Origin: RPQJ01 sp963748985 | GTDB lineage: Bacteria > Pseudomonadota > Gammaproteobacteria > Steroidobacterales > Steroidobacteraceae | Length of the DNA: 64,000 nucleotides | Direction: 5' to 3' | Assembly: GCA_963748985.1 (NCBI GenBank) | Contig: CAVVKQ010000012.1 | Location: 59,363-123,362 of the forward strand | Shown: piece after piece, positions 34,405 through 43,433 of the stretch | Position numbering within the stretch: position 1 is the stretch's first letter | How the letters are laid out: each line of letters starts with the position of its first letter | The notes under the pieces: model-generated | What the model was told of the DNA's origin: nothing | The model's input: only the letters and a program-made list of their open reading frames with translations | The model's database searches: none | Position numbers and translations under genes: made by a program

Positions 34405-35379
34405 ATGGAACGGACCGAACGCTTCTACAAGATCCAGAACCTGCTGCGGAGTCGCCACTTCGTCAGCGTGCAGGACTTCATGTCGGAACTCGGCATCTCG
34501 CGTGCGACCTTCAAGCGTGACCTCGAGTACCTGCGTGACCGCATGCGCGCGCCGATCGTGTACGACCGCGACCAGAAAGCCTACGGTTTCGATCCCGCCA
34601 TCGCGGACAGCACGCTCTGGCAATTGCCGGGTCTCTGGTTCTCGGCGGACGAACTGCAGGCGCTGCTGACGATGGACCGCCTGCTCGGCAACCTGCAGCC
34701 GGGCGTGCTCAGCGAATTGATCGCGCCGTTGCGCAAACGGCTGCGGAGCCTGCTCGAATCGGGCGAGCATTCGGCGGAAGACATCGCGCGGCGCATAAAA
34801 ATCCTGTCGATGGGATCGCGACGCGTGGCGCCCGCTCACTTCCGGACGATCGCCACGGCGGTGCTCACACGCAAGCGCCTCAAGTTGCGTCACCAGCGCC
34901 GCCAGGACGGTGAAGTCATCGACCGCGAGGTCTCGCCGCAACGCCTCGTCCACTACCGCGACAACTGGTACCTGGATGCGTGGTGCCACAAGCGGCAGGC
35001 GTTGCGGACTTTCGGGCTCGACGCCATCGAGTCGGCGGTGGTGATGCCGGAAAGGGAAGTGAAGGAGATCGGCGAAGACACGCTCGAACGGCATTACGCG
35101 AGCGGCTACGGCATCTTCGCCGGAACGGCAACGCAGGACGCCGTGCTGCAGTTCGGCGCAAGCAGCGCACGCTGGGTGTCGCGTGAAACCTGGCACCCGG
35201 AGCAGATCGGCACGCCACAACTCGACGGCACGTACCTGCTGCGGTTTCCATATTCGCAGGAGCCCGAACTGGTGATGGACATCCTGAAGTACGGTGCAGA
35301 AGTGCAGGTGCTCGGGCCGGAATCACTGCGCAAAGCAGTCGCGACAGGACTCCGAGCCGCCGCGAAGCTCTACGACTGA
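34405..35379 (+). CDS. WYL-domain transcriptional regulator
   Basis: Residues 1-60 form a winged helix-turn-helix of the HTH_11 type (FYKIQNLLRSRHFVSVQDFM, ISRATFKRDLEYLRD). A WYL domain follows around 180-250 (VSPQRLVHYRDNWYLDAWCH, LRTFGLDAIESA), then a WCX-like C-terminal extension. At 324 residues it fits YafY/PafBC-type regulators, which sense ligands or single-stranded nucleic acid. No obvious target is adjacent, except that it could control the DUF2891 gene upstream. Confidence 0.88.
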   Translation: MERTERFYKIQNLLRSRHFVSVQDFMSELGISRATFKRDLEYLRDRMRAPIVYDRDQKAYGFDPAIADSTLWQLPGLWFSADELQALLTMDRLLGNLQPGVLSELIAPLRKRLRSLLESGEHSAEDIARRIKILSMGSRRVAPAHFRTIATAVLTRKRLKLRHQRRQDGEVIDREVSPQRLVHYRDNWYLDAWCHKRQALRTFGLDAIESAVVMPEREVKEIGEDTLERHYASGYGIFAGTATQDAVLQFGASSARWVSRETWHPEQIGTPQLDGTYLLRFPYSQEPELVMDILKYGAEVQVLGPESLRKAVATGLRAAAKLYD

Positions 35380-35415
35380 GTCTCTTGGGTCCGGTGCCGA
35401 GTCAGAGGCTGTCGT

Positions 35416-35454
35416 TCCGACTATCCCCTAACCCCTATCCCCCAACCCCTTCCC
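35416..35454 (-). repeat. Telomere-like half-array between convergent genes
   Basis: TCCGACTATCCCC followed by CTAACCCC, CTATCCCC and CAACCCC units. It matches the C-rich arm of the element at 27946-27990, including the TCCGACTA leader, but there is no G-rich partner arm. It abuts the stop codon of the VNGS-repeat gene at 35455 and follows the WYL gene, so again sits between converging genes. Confidence 0.75.
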
Positions 35455-36120
35455 TCACTGCAGCGTGAAACGCTGCGGCTGCACGCCTGCGACCGGCGGC
35501 AGGTTCACGCCCGGCGCAACGTACAGATCGACTTCGCGCTCGAAGTGCAGCGGGCCCTCGACCGTCACGCCCTGCTCGATCGTGATGCGCGGATTGCGGG
35601 AATCCTTGCCCTTCCACCACGAGGCCTTGTGCTCTTCCACGTGGATGCCGCCCGTCAGGCGCGTGCCCGTGGCGAGCCGGATGTCGCCGTTGACTGTCTC
35701 GATGCCGCCGTCCACCTGCGCGCCTTCGACCAGCATCGAGCCGTTGACGTTCTCGAGTCCGCCGGCAACCCTGGCGTCCTTGCGCAGAGTCAGGCTGCCG
35801 TTCACGGCCTCGATCCCGTTATGAACCTCGGCTTCGGCCCCCACCGTAATCGAGCCGTTGACGGTCTCGGCAGAACGGACCACGGCCTTGTCCTCGATCT
35901 TCAACGATCCGTTGACTGTCTCGACGTCCCCGGCGCGGGCGCCGGCGCCGATGGTCACGGAGCCGTTTACGGTGCCGACGTCACCGACCTGCTGGCCCGG
36001 CTCGATTTTCACGCTGCCGTTGACCTTGCTGATGTCGTCGGCCGCCCGTGCGGCATCCCCGAGCACGACGGCCGAGAAGGCAAACAGGACAGTCAGGACG
36101 CAGCGAGTGACGAAATTCAT
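35455..36120 (-). CDS. Exported VNGS-repeat beta-helix protein
   Basis: A signal peptide (VLTVLFAFSAVVLGDAARA) is followed by seven repeats spaced about 17-18 residues and headed by VNGS or a variant: VNGSVKI, VNGSVTI, VNGSLKI, VNGSITV, VNGSLTL, VNGSMLV and VNGDIRL. Such regular turns predict a narrow right-handed beta-helix like bactofilin or DUF4097 proteins. A C-terminal RITIEQGVTVEGPLHFERE section breaks the periodicity. The length is 221 residues. It probably polymerises or scaffolds in the periplasm; the partner is unknown. Confidence 0.75.
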   Translation of the reverse strand: MNFVTRCVLTVLFAFSAVVLGDAARAADDISKVNGSVKIEPGQQVGDVGTVNGSVTIGAGARAGDVETVNGSLKIEDKAVVRSAETVNGSITVGAEAEVHNGIEAVNGSLTLRKDARVAGGLENVNGSMLVEGAQVDGGIETVNGDIRLATGTRLTGGIHVEEHKASWWKGKDSRNPRITIEQGVTVEGPLHFEREVDLYVAPGVNLPPVAGVQPQRFTLQ

Positions 36121-36268
36121 GGCGAGGCCTCCAGCCGGGGCAGTTCCAGTTGTCAGTTCGATGCAGCAGAGCCGCCAAAGGTTGCAACAGGCCAGGGCCG
36201 TCGCTGCAACCGGGCGATCGATGCGCTAGGCTCCTGCGTCACCCCGCCGACCGATCGGAGCATCGACC

Positions 36269-37375
<1,107 letters not shown>

Positions 37376-37378
<3 letters not shown>

Positions 37379-37580
37379 GGGGATGGGGGTTAGGGGTTAG
37401 AGGAAATTGGGGACGCTCAAGGGAAATTGGGGACGCTCACCTATTACTCATCAACTACTGAAAGTGGGGTGAGCAATATGAGTAATAGGTGAGCGTCCCC
37501 AATTTCCCTTGAGCGTCCCCAATTTCCGTCCCCAATTTCCCACCTCTGACTAACCCCCATCCCCTATCCCCTAACCCCTT
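37376..37580. repeat. REP-like hairpin nested inside telomere-like arms
   Basis: The inner hairpin has a 50-base arm at 37402-37451 perfectly complementary to 37478-37527. Each arm holds two units of GGAAATTGGGGACGCTCA, and a third partial unit is at 37528-37540. Outside it are telomere-like arms: AGGGGATGGGGGTTAGGGG (from 37378) and, on the right, CTGACTAACCCCCATCCCC continuing to 37580. It lies between the formaldehyde dehydrogenase and S-formylglutathione hydrolase genes, separating them by 223 bases. The same GGGGACGCTCACCTATT core recurs at 63407-63480. Confidence 0.85.
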
Positions 37581-37601
37581 TCGTCTACGGAGAGCTGTCG
37601 C

Positions 37602-38486
37602 TTGAAGCTTATTTCAGAGCATGCGTGCTGGGGCGGCACCCAACGCTTTCTCCAGCACGAGTCGAGCGAGTGCGCGGGGCCGATGCGGTTCGCGTTGTAC
37701 GAACCGCCACAGGCCCAAGCCGGTCCCGTGCCCGTGCTCTATTACCTCGCGGGGCTGACCTGCACGGAAGAGACGTTTCCGACCAAGGCAGGTGCGCAGC
37801 GACTCGCGGCGGAGCATGGCCTGATGCTCGTTGCTCCTGACACGAGTCCGCGTGGACCGCGGCTGCCCGGTGATGATGCCAGCTGGGATTTCGGCCTCGC
37901 AGCAGGGTTCTACGTGGACGCGACGCAGGCGCCTTGGTCGGCGCACTACCGCATGTACAGCTACGTTACGCGCGAACTGCCGGCGCTGATCAAGAGCGAA
38001 TTCGCGACGGCCGATACGAACCGGCAATCGATCATGGGTCACTCGATGGGCGGCCACGGCGCTCTGGTCTGCGCCTTGCGCAATCCGGCGCGGTACCGCT
38101 CGGTGTCGGCGTTCGCACCGATCGTCGCGCCGTCGCACGTGCCGTGGGGCCACAAGGCGTTCGGCAACTATCTCGGCGCGAATCGCAATGACTGGCTGGC
38201 CTATGACGCGACGCACCTGGTGCAGCAGGCGCCGCGTGCCGACACGATCCTGATCGACCAGGGCCTGGGCGATAAATTCCTGGACGAGCAACTGCGGCCC
38301 GACCTGTTCGAGGACGCCTGCAGGCGGTCTGGACAGAAGCTGCAGCTGCGGCGTCACGCGCAGTACGACCATGGTTACTACTTTATCCAGACGTTCATGC
38401 CGGACCACATCGCGTTCCACGCGACCTTGCTGCATCAGCCTGACCAGGAACTCGCGATGACCACCCGGTCGCTGGAACGCAAGTGA
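37602..38486 (+). CDS. frmB: S-formylglutathione hydrolase
   Basis: This starts with TTG (MKLISEHACWGGTQRFLQHE), with GGAG nine bases upstream; the residue pattern begins exactly there as in family members. The protein is an esterase-D-type alpha/beta hydrolase of 294 residues: LYYLAGLTCTEETFPTKAG, the nucleophile Ser in GHSMGGHGAL, and the acid and base in IDQGLGDKFLDEQL and YDHGYYFIQTF. It hydrolyses S-formylglutathione to formate. It overlaps the DUF924 gene by GTGA. Confidence 0.94.
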   Translation: MKLISEHACWGGTQRFLQHESSECAGPMRFALYEPPQAQAGPVPVLYYLAGLTCTEETFPTKAGAQRLAAEHGLMLVAPDTSPRGPRLPGDDASWDFGLAAGFYVDATQAPWSAHYRMYSYVTRELPALIKSEFATADTNRQSIMGHSMGGHGALVCALRNPARYRSVSAFAPIVAPSHVPWGHKAFGNYLGANRNDWLAYDATHLVQQAPRADTILIDQGLGDKFLDEQLRPDLFEDACRRSGQKLQLRRHAQYDHGYYFIQTFMPDHIAFHATLLHQPDQELAMTTRSLERK

Positions 38487-39036
38487 TCGACAACGAACCC
38501 GCCTGGGTGACGGACGTCCTGCATTTCTGGTTCGAAGAAATGGCCGAGCGGGACTGGTTCGTACGCGACGACGCCGTCGACGACCGCATCCGGCAGCGCT
38601 TCTTGACGGTGTACGGCGACATCACGGCGGATGGCGGCGTGCCGCTGGCATCGTCGCCGCGGATGCTGCTCGCCGCCGTGCTGGTGCTCGACCAGTTCTC
38701 ACGCAACCTCTACCGCGATGATCCGCGCGCTTTTGCGTCCGATGCGATGCTCGCAAGCTCGCGCGCAGCATCGTCGCACAGGGTCTTGATCGAGCGATGA
38801 CGCCACGGGAGCGACTGTTCGCATACCTGCCGTTCGAACACAGCGAAAACACCGACGACCAGGCGCTGGCCGTGCGTCTCATCGCAATGCTCGGCAGCGA
38901 GTACTGGACGCGCTACGCAGTGGACCACCAGACGACGATCGCCCGGTTCGGGCGCTTTCCGTTTCGCAACGCCGCGCTTGGTCGCATTTCGACGGCCGAA
39001 GAAATCGACTACATGAGCGAATCGGCAAAGAACTGA
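38483..39036 (+). CDS. DUF924 family protein (one frameshift)
   Basis: The GTG start overlaps the previous stop. The first part, VTDVLHFWFEEMAERDWFVRD and LLAAVLVLDQFSRNLYRDDP, and the second, RERLFAYLPFEHSENTDDQ and RYAVDHQTTIARFGRFPFRN, are the two halves of a DUF924 (YcbX/YPL009-like helical) protein. A missing G near 38749 splits them; restoring it gives DAMARKLARSIVAQGLDRAMTP. The corrected length is about 184 residues. Its role is unknown; it is translationally coupled to the S-formylglutathione hydrolase. Confidence 0.82.
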
Positions 39037-39060
39037 GACCGGCCAGCCAGCGGCGGGGAT

Positions 39061-39978
39061 CTAGGCCTGAGCCGGGGCCTGGGTTACAACGATTCCTTCG
39101 CGCGCCGTGAGCTCGCGGAATAGCGCCGACAGGCGTTGCGTCACCAGGCCGGGCTGGCCGTCGCCGATCTGGCGGCCGTCGACCATCGTAACGGCCGCAA
39201 GTTCACCCATCGTGCCGGTGCAGAACATCTCGTCCGCGCAGTACGCCTGGGTCAGCGTCAGGTCGACCTCTTCGTGCGGGATGGCGTGCGTGCGGCAGAG
39301 TTCGAGCACGGTCGAGCGCGTGATTCCCTCCGGGCAGGCGACCAACCGCGGCGTGCGCAGCAGTTCCCGCTCGACGATGAATACGTGTGTCGCATTCGTC
39401 TCGGCGATGAAGCCGCGCTGATCAAGCATCAGCGCGTCATCGGCACCCGCCACGTTCGCCTCGATCTTGGCGAGGATCGACTGGATCAGGTTGTTGTGGT
39501 GGATCTTCGGGTCCAGGCAGTCGGGCGGGAAACGCCGCACGCTGCTGGTCACCAGGCTCAGGCCGCCCTTCGAGTACACGGGTGCCTTGTGCTCGGCGAG
39601 CACGATAAGAGTCGGTCCCTGTGTATTGAGCCGGGGATCCATCCCCGAGGTCACCTTCACGCCGCGCGTAAGCGTGAGGCGGATGTGCACGCCATCGAAC
39701 ATCCCGTTGGCCTCGAGCGTGCGACGGATCTCGCGGGTGATCGCTTCGCGCGTCGGGATCTGCGAGAACGCCAGCGCCTTGGCCGAATTCACCAGGCGAT
39801 CGAGGTGTTGCTCGAGCCGGAAGATGCGGCCGCCGTACAGCCGCAACCCTTCCCAGACCGCGTCGCCGCCCTGCACGGACGAATCGAACGGGCTGATGCG
39901 CGCCTGGTCACGATGCACCAGTTCGCCGCTGACGTTGACGATCAGGTTGCGATTGCGTTCGTCGAATTGCTGCAGCAA
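39061..39978 (-). CDS. Class IV aminotransferase (branched-chain or D-amino-acid type)
   Basis: This 305-residue fold-type IV PLP enzyme has the lysine in DPKIHHNNLIQS, phosphate/cofactor contacts in AETNATHVF and ITRSTVLELC, and CTGTMGELAAVTMVDGR. It starts at TTG: GAGGTGATC five bases upstream is a nine-base perfect match to the 16S rRNA 3' end, which strongly supports the start. It lies nine bases after the sulfotransferase-like gene. IlvE-like activity is likely, but substrate range (BCAA, D-amino acids, aminodeoxychorismate) cannot be read. Confidence 0.88.
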   Translation of the reverse strand: MLQQFDERNRNLIVNVSGELVHRDQARISPFDSSVQGGDAVWEGLRLYGGRIFRLEQHLDRLVNSAKALAFSQIPTREAITREIRRTLEANGMFDGVHIRLTLTRGVKVTSGMDPRLNTQGPTLIVLAEHKAPVYSKGGLSLVTSSVRRFPPDCLDPKIHHNNLIQSILAKIEANVAGADDALMLDQRGFIAETNATHVFIVERELLRTPRLVACPEGITRSTVLELCRTHAIPHEEVDLTLTQAYCADEMFCTGTMGELAAVTMVDGRQIGDGQPGLVTQRLSALFRELTAREGIVVTQAPAQA

Positions 39979-39987
39979 GGGATCACC

Positions 39988-40764
39988 TCAGGCGCGCAGC
40001 CGGTGTGCGCGCAGCCTCTCGTACAAGGGACGGCACCGCGCCGCGATCTCGGCGACGGCGGGGGGAAGCGGAGTCATCGCGGCGACCCCGGCCGCTGGCG
40101 GTGGCGGCGCTTCGAAGCCGGTCGATTGCTCGACGCGGTCGTACCAGTGCCTGGCCCAGATACCGTCCGATTCACGCCGCCCGGCCGGCCACCACAGCAT
40201 GCGATCCGTAAACGGCACCCCGAGTGCTGCACACAGCGCACGCAGCATCGGCTCGGGACGTTCGAGCAGGTCGGCGGAGTCGAGCACGGCCGGCACTTTG
40301 CCTGTCCGCTGGATCACGTGCTCGAAGATCTCGACCTGCTGCGGCAAACCCGTGGCCAGCAGATCGATATTGGCGAGCTTCTCGCCGAGCGATGCCAGCA
40401 TCGCCGACGGATCGCGGATCAGGAACGCATGCGTCACCGAGTCGAGCCACTCGCGCCCCATGTGGGGCAGCAGGTGATGCGACATCTGCTTCTGGTAGAA
40501 GACGCGAATGTTCGACGGTACCGGGGCCAGCAGGGAGTCGGCCACGCGACGCCAGTCGGATTCCTGGTGCGCAATGATTTCATCGCGACCGGGATGATCC
40601 AGGCCCGTGACTTTCAGGTAGTGCGCGTAGAACGGCTCGTCGATGACGATCGTGTCGCCGCGGTTTTCCCACGAGCGCATGAACGCCGTCGACAGGTTGC
40701 GCGGCCCCGACCACATCGCGAGCCGCAGCAGGCCGTCTCCCGCCGAGGATACCGTCCGTTCCAT
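39988..40764 (-). CDS. Sulfotransferase-like P-loop protein
   Basis: The 258-residue protein has a PAPS-type N-terminal loop MWSGPRNLSTAFMRSWENRG and then VIDEPFYAHYL, HAFLIRDPSAMLASL and IFEHVIQRTGKVPAVLDSAD, matching bacterial sulfotransferase-like domain proteins. It precedes the aminotransferase with a nine-base gap. Both domains occur fused in plant BCAT-like proteins (family knowledge recalled, not searched), so the pair probably acts together on one substrate. No sulfotransferase activity is proven for this subgroup. Confidence 0.75.
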   Translation of the reverse strand: MERTVSSAGDGLLRLAMWSGPRNLSTAFMRSWENRGDTIVIDEPFYAHYLKVTGLDHPGRDEIIAHQESDWRRVADSLLAPVPSNIRVFYQKQMSHHLLPHMGREWLDSVTHAFLIRDPSAMLASLGEKLANIDLLATGLPQQVEIFEHVIQRTGKVPAVLDSADLLERPEPMLRALCAALGVPFTDRMLWWPAGRRESDGIWARHWYDRVEQSTGFEAPPPPAAGVAAMTPLPPAVAEIAARCRPLYERLRAHRLRA

Positions 40765-40806
40765 GTCACCCAGCCTGACGCGCGGCCGTTGCCGCGCGCC
40801 GGCATC

Positions 40807-41598
40807 TTAGGGGATCGGCTTGCGGAAGCGGTAGATGAACTGGTCCGACTTGCCGCGGATGGACTCGTCGAACACGAGCTTGGTGTGGTCGTCTGCCGGG
40901 TGCGCCAGCACCTTGCTCTCGCCGTCGAAGACGAACCCAGCCTTGGCAAAGTCCTGCTTCACGAGCGCCGGGTCGATCCGGTGCAGCGTGTCCACCACCT
41001 TGGCAACGTCACCACCGGCACTCGCGACGTGGTCCTGCACGACGACCACGCCACCAGGCTTGAGCCCGGCGAAGAGCCGCTTGAGCAGCTCGGCCGGATC
41101 GGTCTTGTTCCAGGAGCCGTCCTCCGGACGCCAGTACGCGTCGTGGTAGCTCATCACGAACAGCGCAGCATCCAGCGATGCCGGCGCGAGCTGCAGGTCG
41201 CCCACTTCGGCCGTGACCTGTTGCACGTTGCCGAGCCGCCCGTCGGCATAACGCTCGGCGATACCCTTCTCCGCGAATCTGGCATATGGGGGGTTGTTGT
41301 AGGCAATCACCTTGCCCTTTACACCGACCGTACGGGCGAGAAGCTCGGTGTAGTAGCCGCTGGCCGAGAACATGTCAGCCACCCGCATGCCGGGCGCGAC
41401 ACCCAGGAAGGTCAGCACTTCGGCTGGCTTGGCGACGGCGTCACGCTCGAGATCGGCCTTGGGGCGATCGGGACTGGCAATGGCTGCAGCGACTGCATTG
41501 CCACTGGCTACGGCTGCATCCACCGGATCAGCTGCTTGAGCGACCGGGAATGAGAATGCCACGCAGAGCACCAGGAATCGAAGCACGTCGTTTGTCAT
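40807..41598 (-). CDS. Exported class I SAM-methyltransferase-like protein, second copy
   Basis: This 263-residue protein has a signal peptide (LRFLVLCVAFSFPVAQAA). The methyltransferase fold has motif I as MRVADMFSASGYYTELLA, then FVMSYHDAYWRPEDG and LFAGLKPGGVVVVQDHVA. It shares order and style with the gene at 27993-28853 (an LTFLGVAPGM-like stretch before motif I) but has diverged. The acidic Asp in VADMFSASGYYTE is in the usual SAM position. Substrate and reason for export are unknown. Confidence 0.8.
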   Translation of the reverse strand: MTNDVLRFLVLCVAFSFPVAQAADPVDAAVASGNAVAAAIASPDRPKADLERDAVAKPAEVLTFLGVAPGMRVADMFSASGYYTELLARTVGVKGKVIAYNNPPYARFAEKGIAERYADGRLGNVQQVTAEVGDLQLAPASLDAALFVMSYHDAYWRPEDGSWNKTDPAELLKRLFAGLKPGGVVVVQDHVASAGGDVAKVVDTLHRIDPALVKQDFAKAGFVFDGESKVLAHPADDHTKLVFDESIRGKSDQFIYRFRKPIP

Positions 41599-41753
41599 CG
41601 CTTGCCCCTGCCGGTTCGTGCCGGTTGTCTGGAGCGGGTGATGCTAGCCCTGCGCCGACGTGATGTCATGCCGTCCCAGGCGTGCTTGCCAAAGCAGGCC
41701 TGTCCAACCACCATTTCTCACCGATTGCACGGCGCAACCCGTCCAGGTGCCTC

Positions 41754-42406
41754 ATGTCGCTAACGCTTTACGCCCATCCCTTCTCGTCGTATTGCCAGAA
41801 GGTACTCGTTGCACTTTACGAGAACGACGTGCCCTTCGAATATCGAACGCTTGAAGACCCGTCGGCGATGGTGGAGCTGAAGTCACGGTGGCCGTTCGCG
41901 CGTTTTCCGGTCCTGGTCGACGATGGGCACACGATCGTAGAGTCGACCATCATCATCGAACACCTGATGCTCAAGCATGGCGGCCGGGTTCGCTGGCTAC
42001 CCGACGACCCGCTCGCAGCGCTGGCGGTTCGATTCCTCGACCGGTTCTTCGACAACGACGTGATGACAGCGATGCAAAAGCCCGTCTTCGAGGCCATCAA
42101 GAAAGACAACGCTCGCGGGACGAAACGATGGCGGAAGCAAGGCGGGCACTTGACCTGGCCTATGGCTGGCTGGAGCAAAGGCTCGAGGGACGTACCTGGG
42201 CCGCCGGCGCGACCCTGAGCCTGGCTGATTGCGCGGCAGCGCCGTCGCTCTTCTATGCCGACTGGGTGCACGCCATCGCGCCTGCCTTTCCGAAGCTGCG
42301 GGCGTACCGGTCGCGTCTCCTTGCCTGGCCTGCGTTCGCCAGAGCCGTCGACGAGGCAAGGCCGTTTCGGCAGTACTTTCCACTTGGGGCGCCGGACCGG
42401 GACTGA
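41754..42406 (+). CDS. Glutathione S-transferase (one frameshift)
   Basis: The thioredoxin-like N-terminal domain is MSLTLYAHPFSSYCQKVLVA, with Cys as the likely active residue after SSY, followed by FARFPVLVDDGHTIVESTIIIEHL (the PVLVDDG cis-proline and ESTIIIE glutathione contacts). The all-alpha C-terminal domain follows in another frame (LDLAYGWLEQRL, LSLADCAAAPSLFYADW). A missing G in the run at 42117-42119 explains the shift: DNARGDETMAEARRA. Corrected length is about 217 residues. The substrate is unknown. Confidence 0.83.
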
Positions 42407-42461
42407 GGCGAACCGCCAGCCTTGTTGCGCTTGCGAGCCGCCAGCGACGCCAACCTCGCCG

Positions 42462-43286
42462 TCACGACAGAACGCGATACAGCATCCGCGTCGCCACGAT
42501 CAGCAGGAAGACCCCGAATGCCGCGGAGAGCTTCCGCCGATCGAGTGAGTGCGCGAGCTTTGCGCCCAGTGGCGCGAACAGCCAGGACATGGGCGCAACC
42601 AGCGCCAGGCCGATCAGGCTGACGTAGCCGACTGTCAGCGGCGGCAGCGCGGCGGCCTCCACTGGACGAGCCATCAGATAGCCCGCCGACGCGGGCAGCG
42701 CAATCCACAGTCCCAGCAGCGCCGCGGTGCCCACGGCCCTGTGCACCGGCTCACCGCACAGAGTCATGGTGGGCACGCTCAACGTGCCGCCACCGATGCC
42801 CATCATCGCGGAGATCGCGCCGATGAACGCCGGAATCAGCGCCCCGGGGACACCGCCAGGCAGCGTCCGGCGCAGCACAACGCGATCCAGCGGCAACAGC
42901 ATCTTGAGCGCGGACAACAACGCAACCGTGCCGAATACCGCAGCAAGCACGTTGCTTTTCACGTATGCCGCGGCGAGCGAGCCCGCGAGCGCACCGACGA
43001 CGATCGGCATGGCCCAGCGTTTCACGACCGCAAAGTCGACGGCATTGCGGCTCGCATGCGCACGCGAGGACGAAATGGCCGTGGGGACGATGGTCGCCAT
43101 GGACGTCGCGACCGCAACGTGGAGCGAGACGGCATGGTCCACTCCCGCGGCGCCGAGGGCCAGGTCGAGCGCCGGCACCAGCACGATGCCGCCGCCCACA
43201 CCCAGCAGCCCCGCGATCAACCCGCCCGCGGCGCCGGCCGCGACGAGCGCTGCGATCACCGGCAACCAGGTTGCGTACGCTTCCAT
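42462..43286 (-). CDS. TSUP (TauE/SafE) family anion permease
   Basis: From MEAYATWLPVIAALV the protein has about 274 residues and eight hydrophobic spans. The two TauE/SafE repeats show GLIAGLLGVGGGIVLVPAL and MMGIGGGTLSVPTMTLCG, the glycine-rich signatures of the family. It exports sulfite, sulfoacetate or related organic anions across the inner membrane; the substrate is not readable. A GTG at 43313 would add nine residues and is a possible alternative start. Confidence 0.87.
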   Translation of the reverse strand: MEAYATWLPVIAALVAAGAAGGLIAGLLGVGGGIVLVPALDLALGAAGVDHAVSLHVAVATSMATIVPTAISSSRAHASRNAVDFAVVKRWAMPIVVGALAGSLAAAYVKSNVLAAVFGTVALLSALKMLLPLDRVVLRRTLPGGVPGALIPAFIGAISAMMGIGGGTLSVPTMTLCGEPVHRAVGTAALLGLWIALPASAGYLMARPVEAAALPPLTVGYVSLIGLALVAPMSWLFAPLGAKLAHSLDRRKLSAAFGVFLLIVATRMLYRVLS

Positions 43287-43433
43287 TGGGCTCGATTCAT
43301 CGTGGATAACCACAGCGATTCTAGGGACTGCGGACGCGCGGCACTACGGCTCGAATAAGGCGCGGTATAGTGACGAACCAACTATACATGTCCGCCACGA
43401 ACCACCGGCGGACGCGGGGACGGGGACACAGCC

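Noticed and set aside
39136..41553. An 805-codon plus-strand frame opposite three minus-strand genes
   Set aside because: Antisense shadow of the aminotransferase, sulfotransferase-like and methyltransferase-like genes; no motif, and real proteins occupy the other strand.
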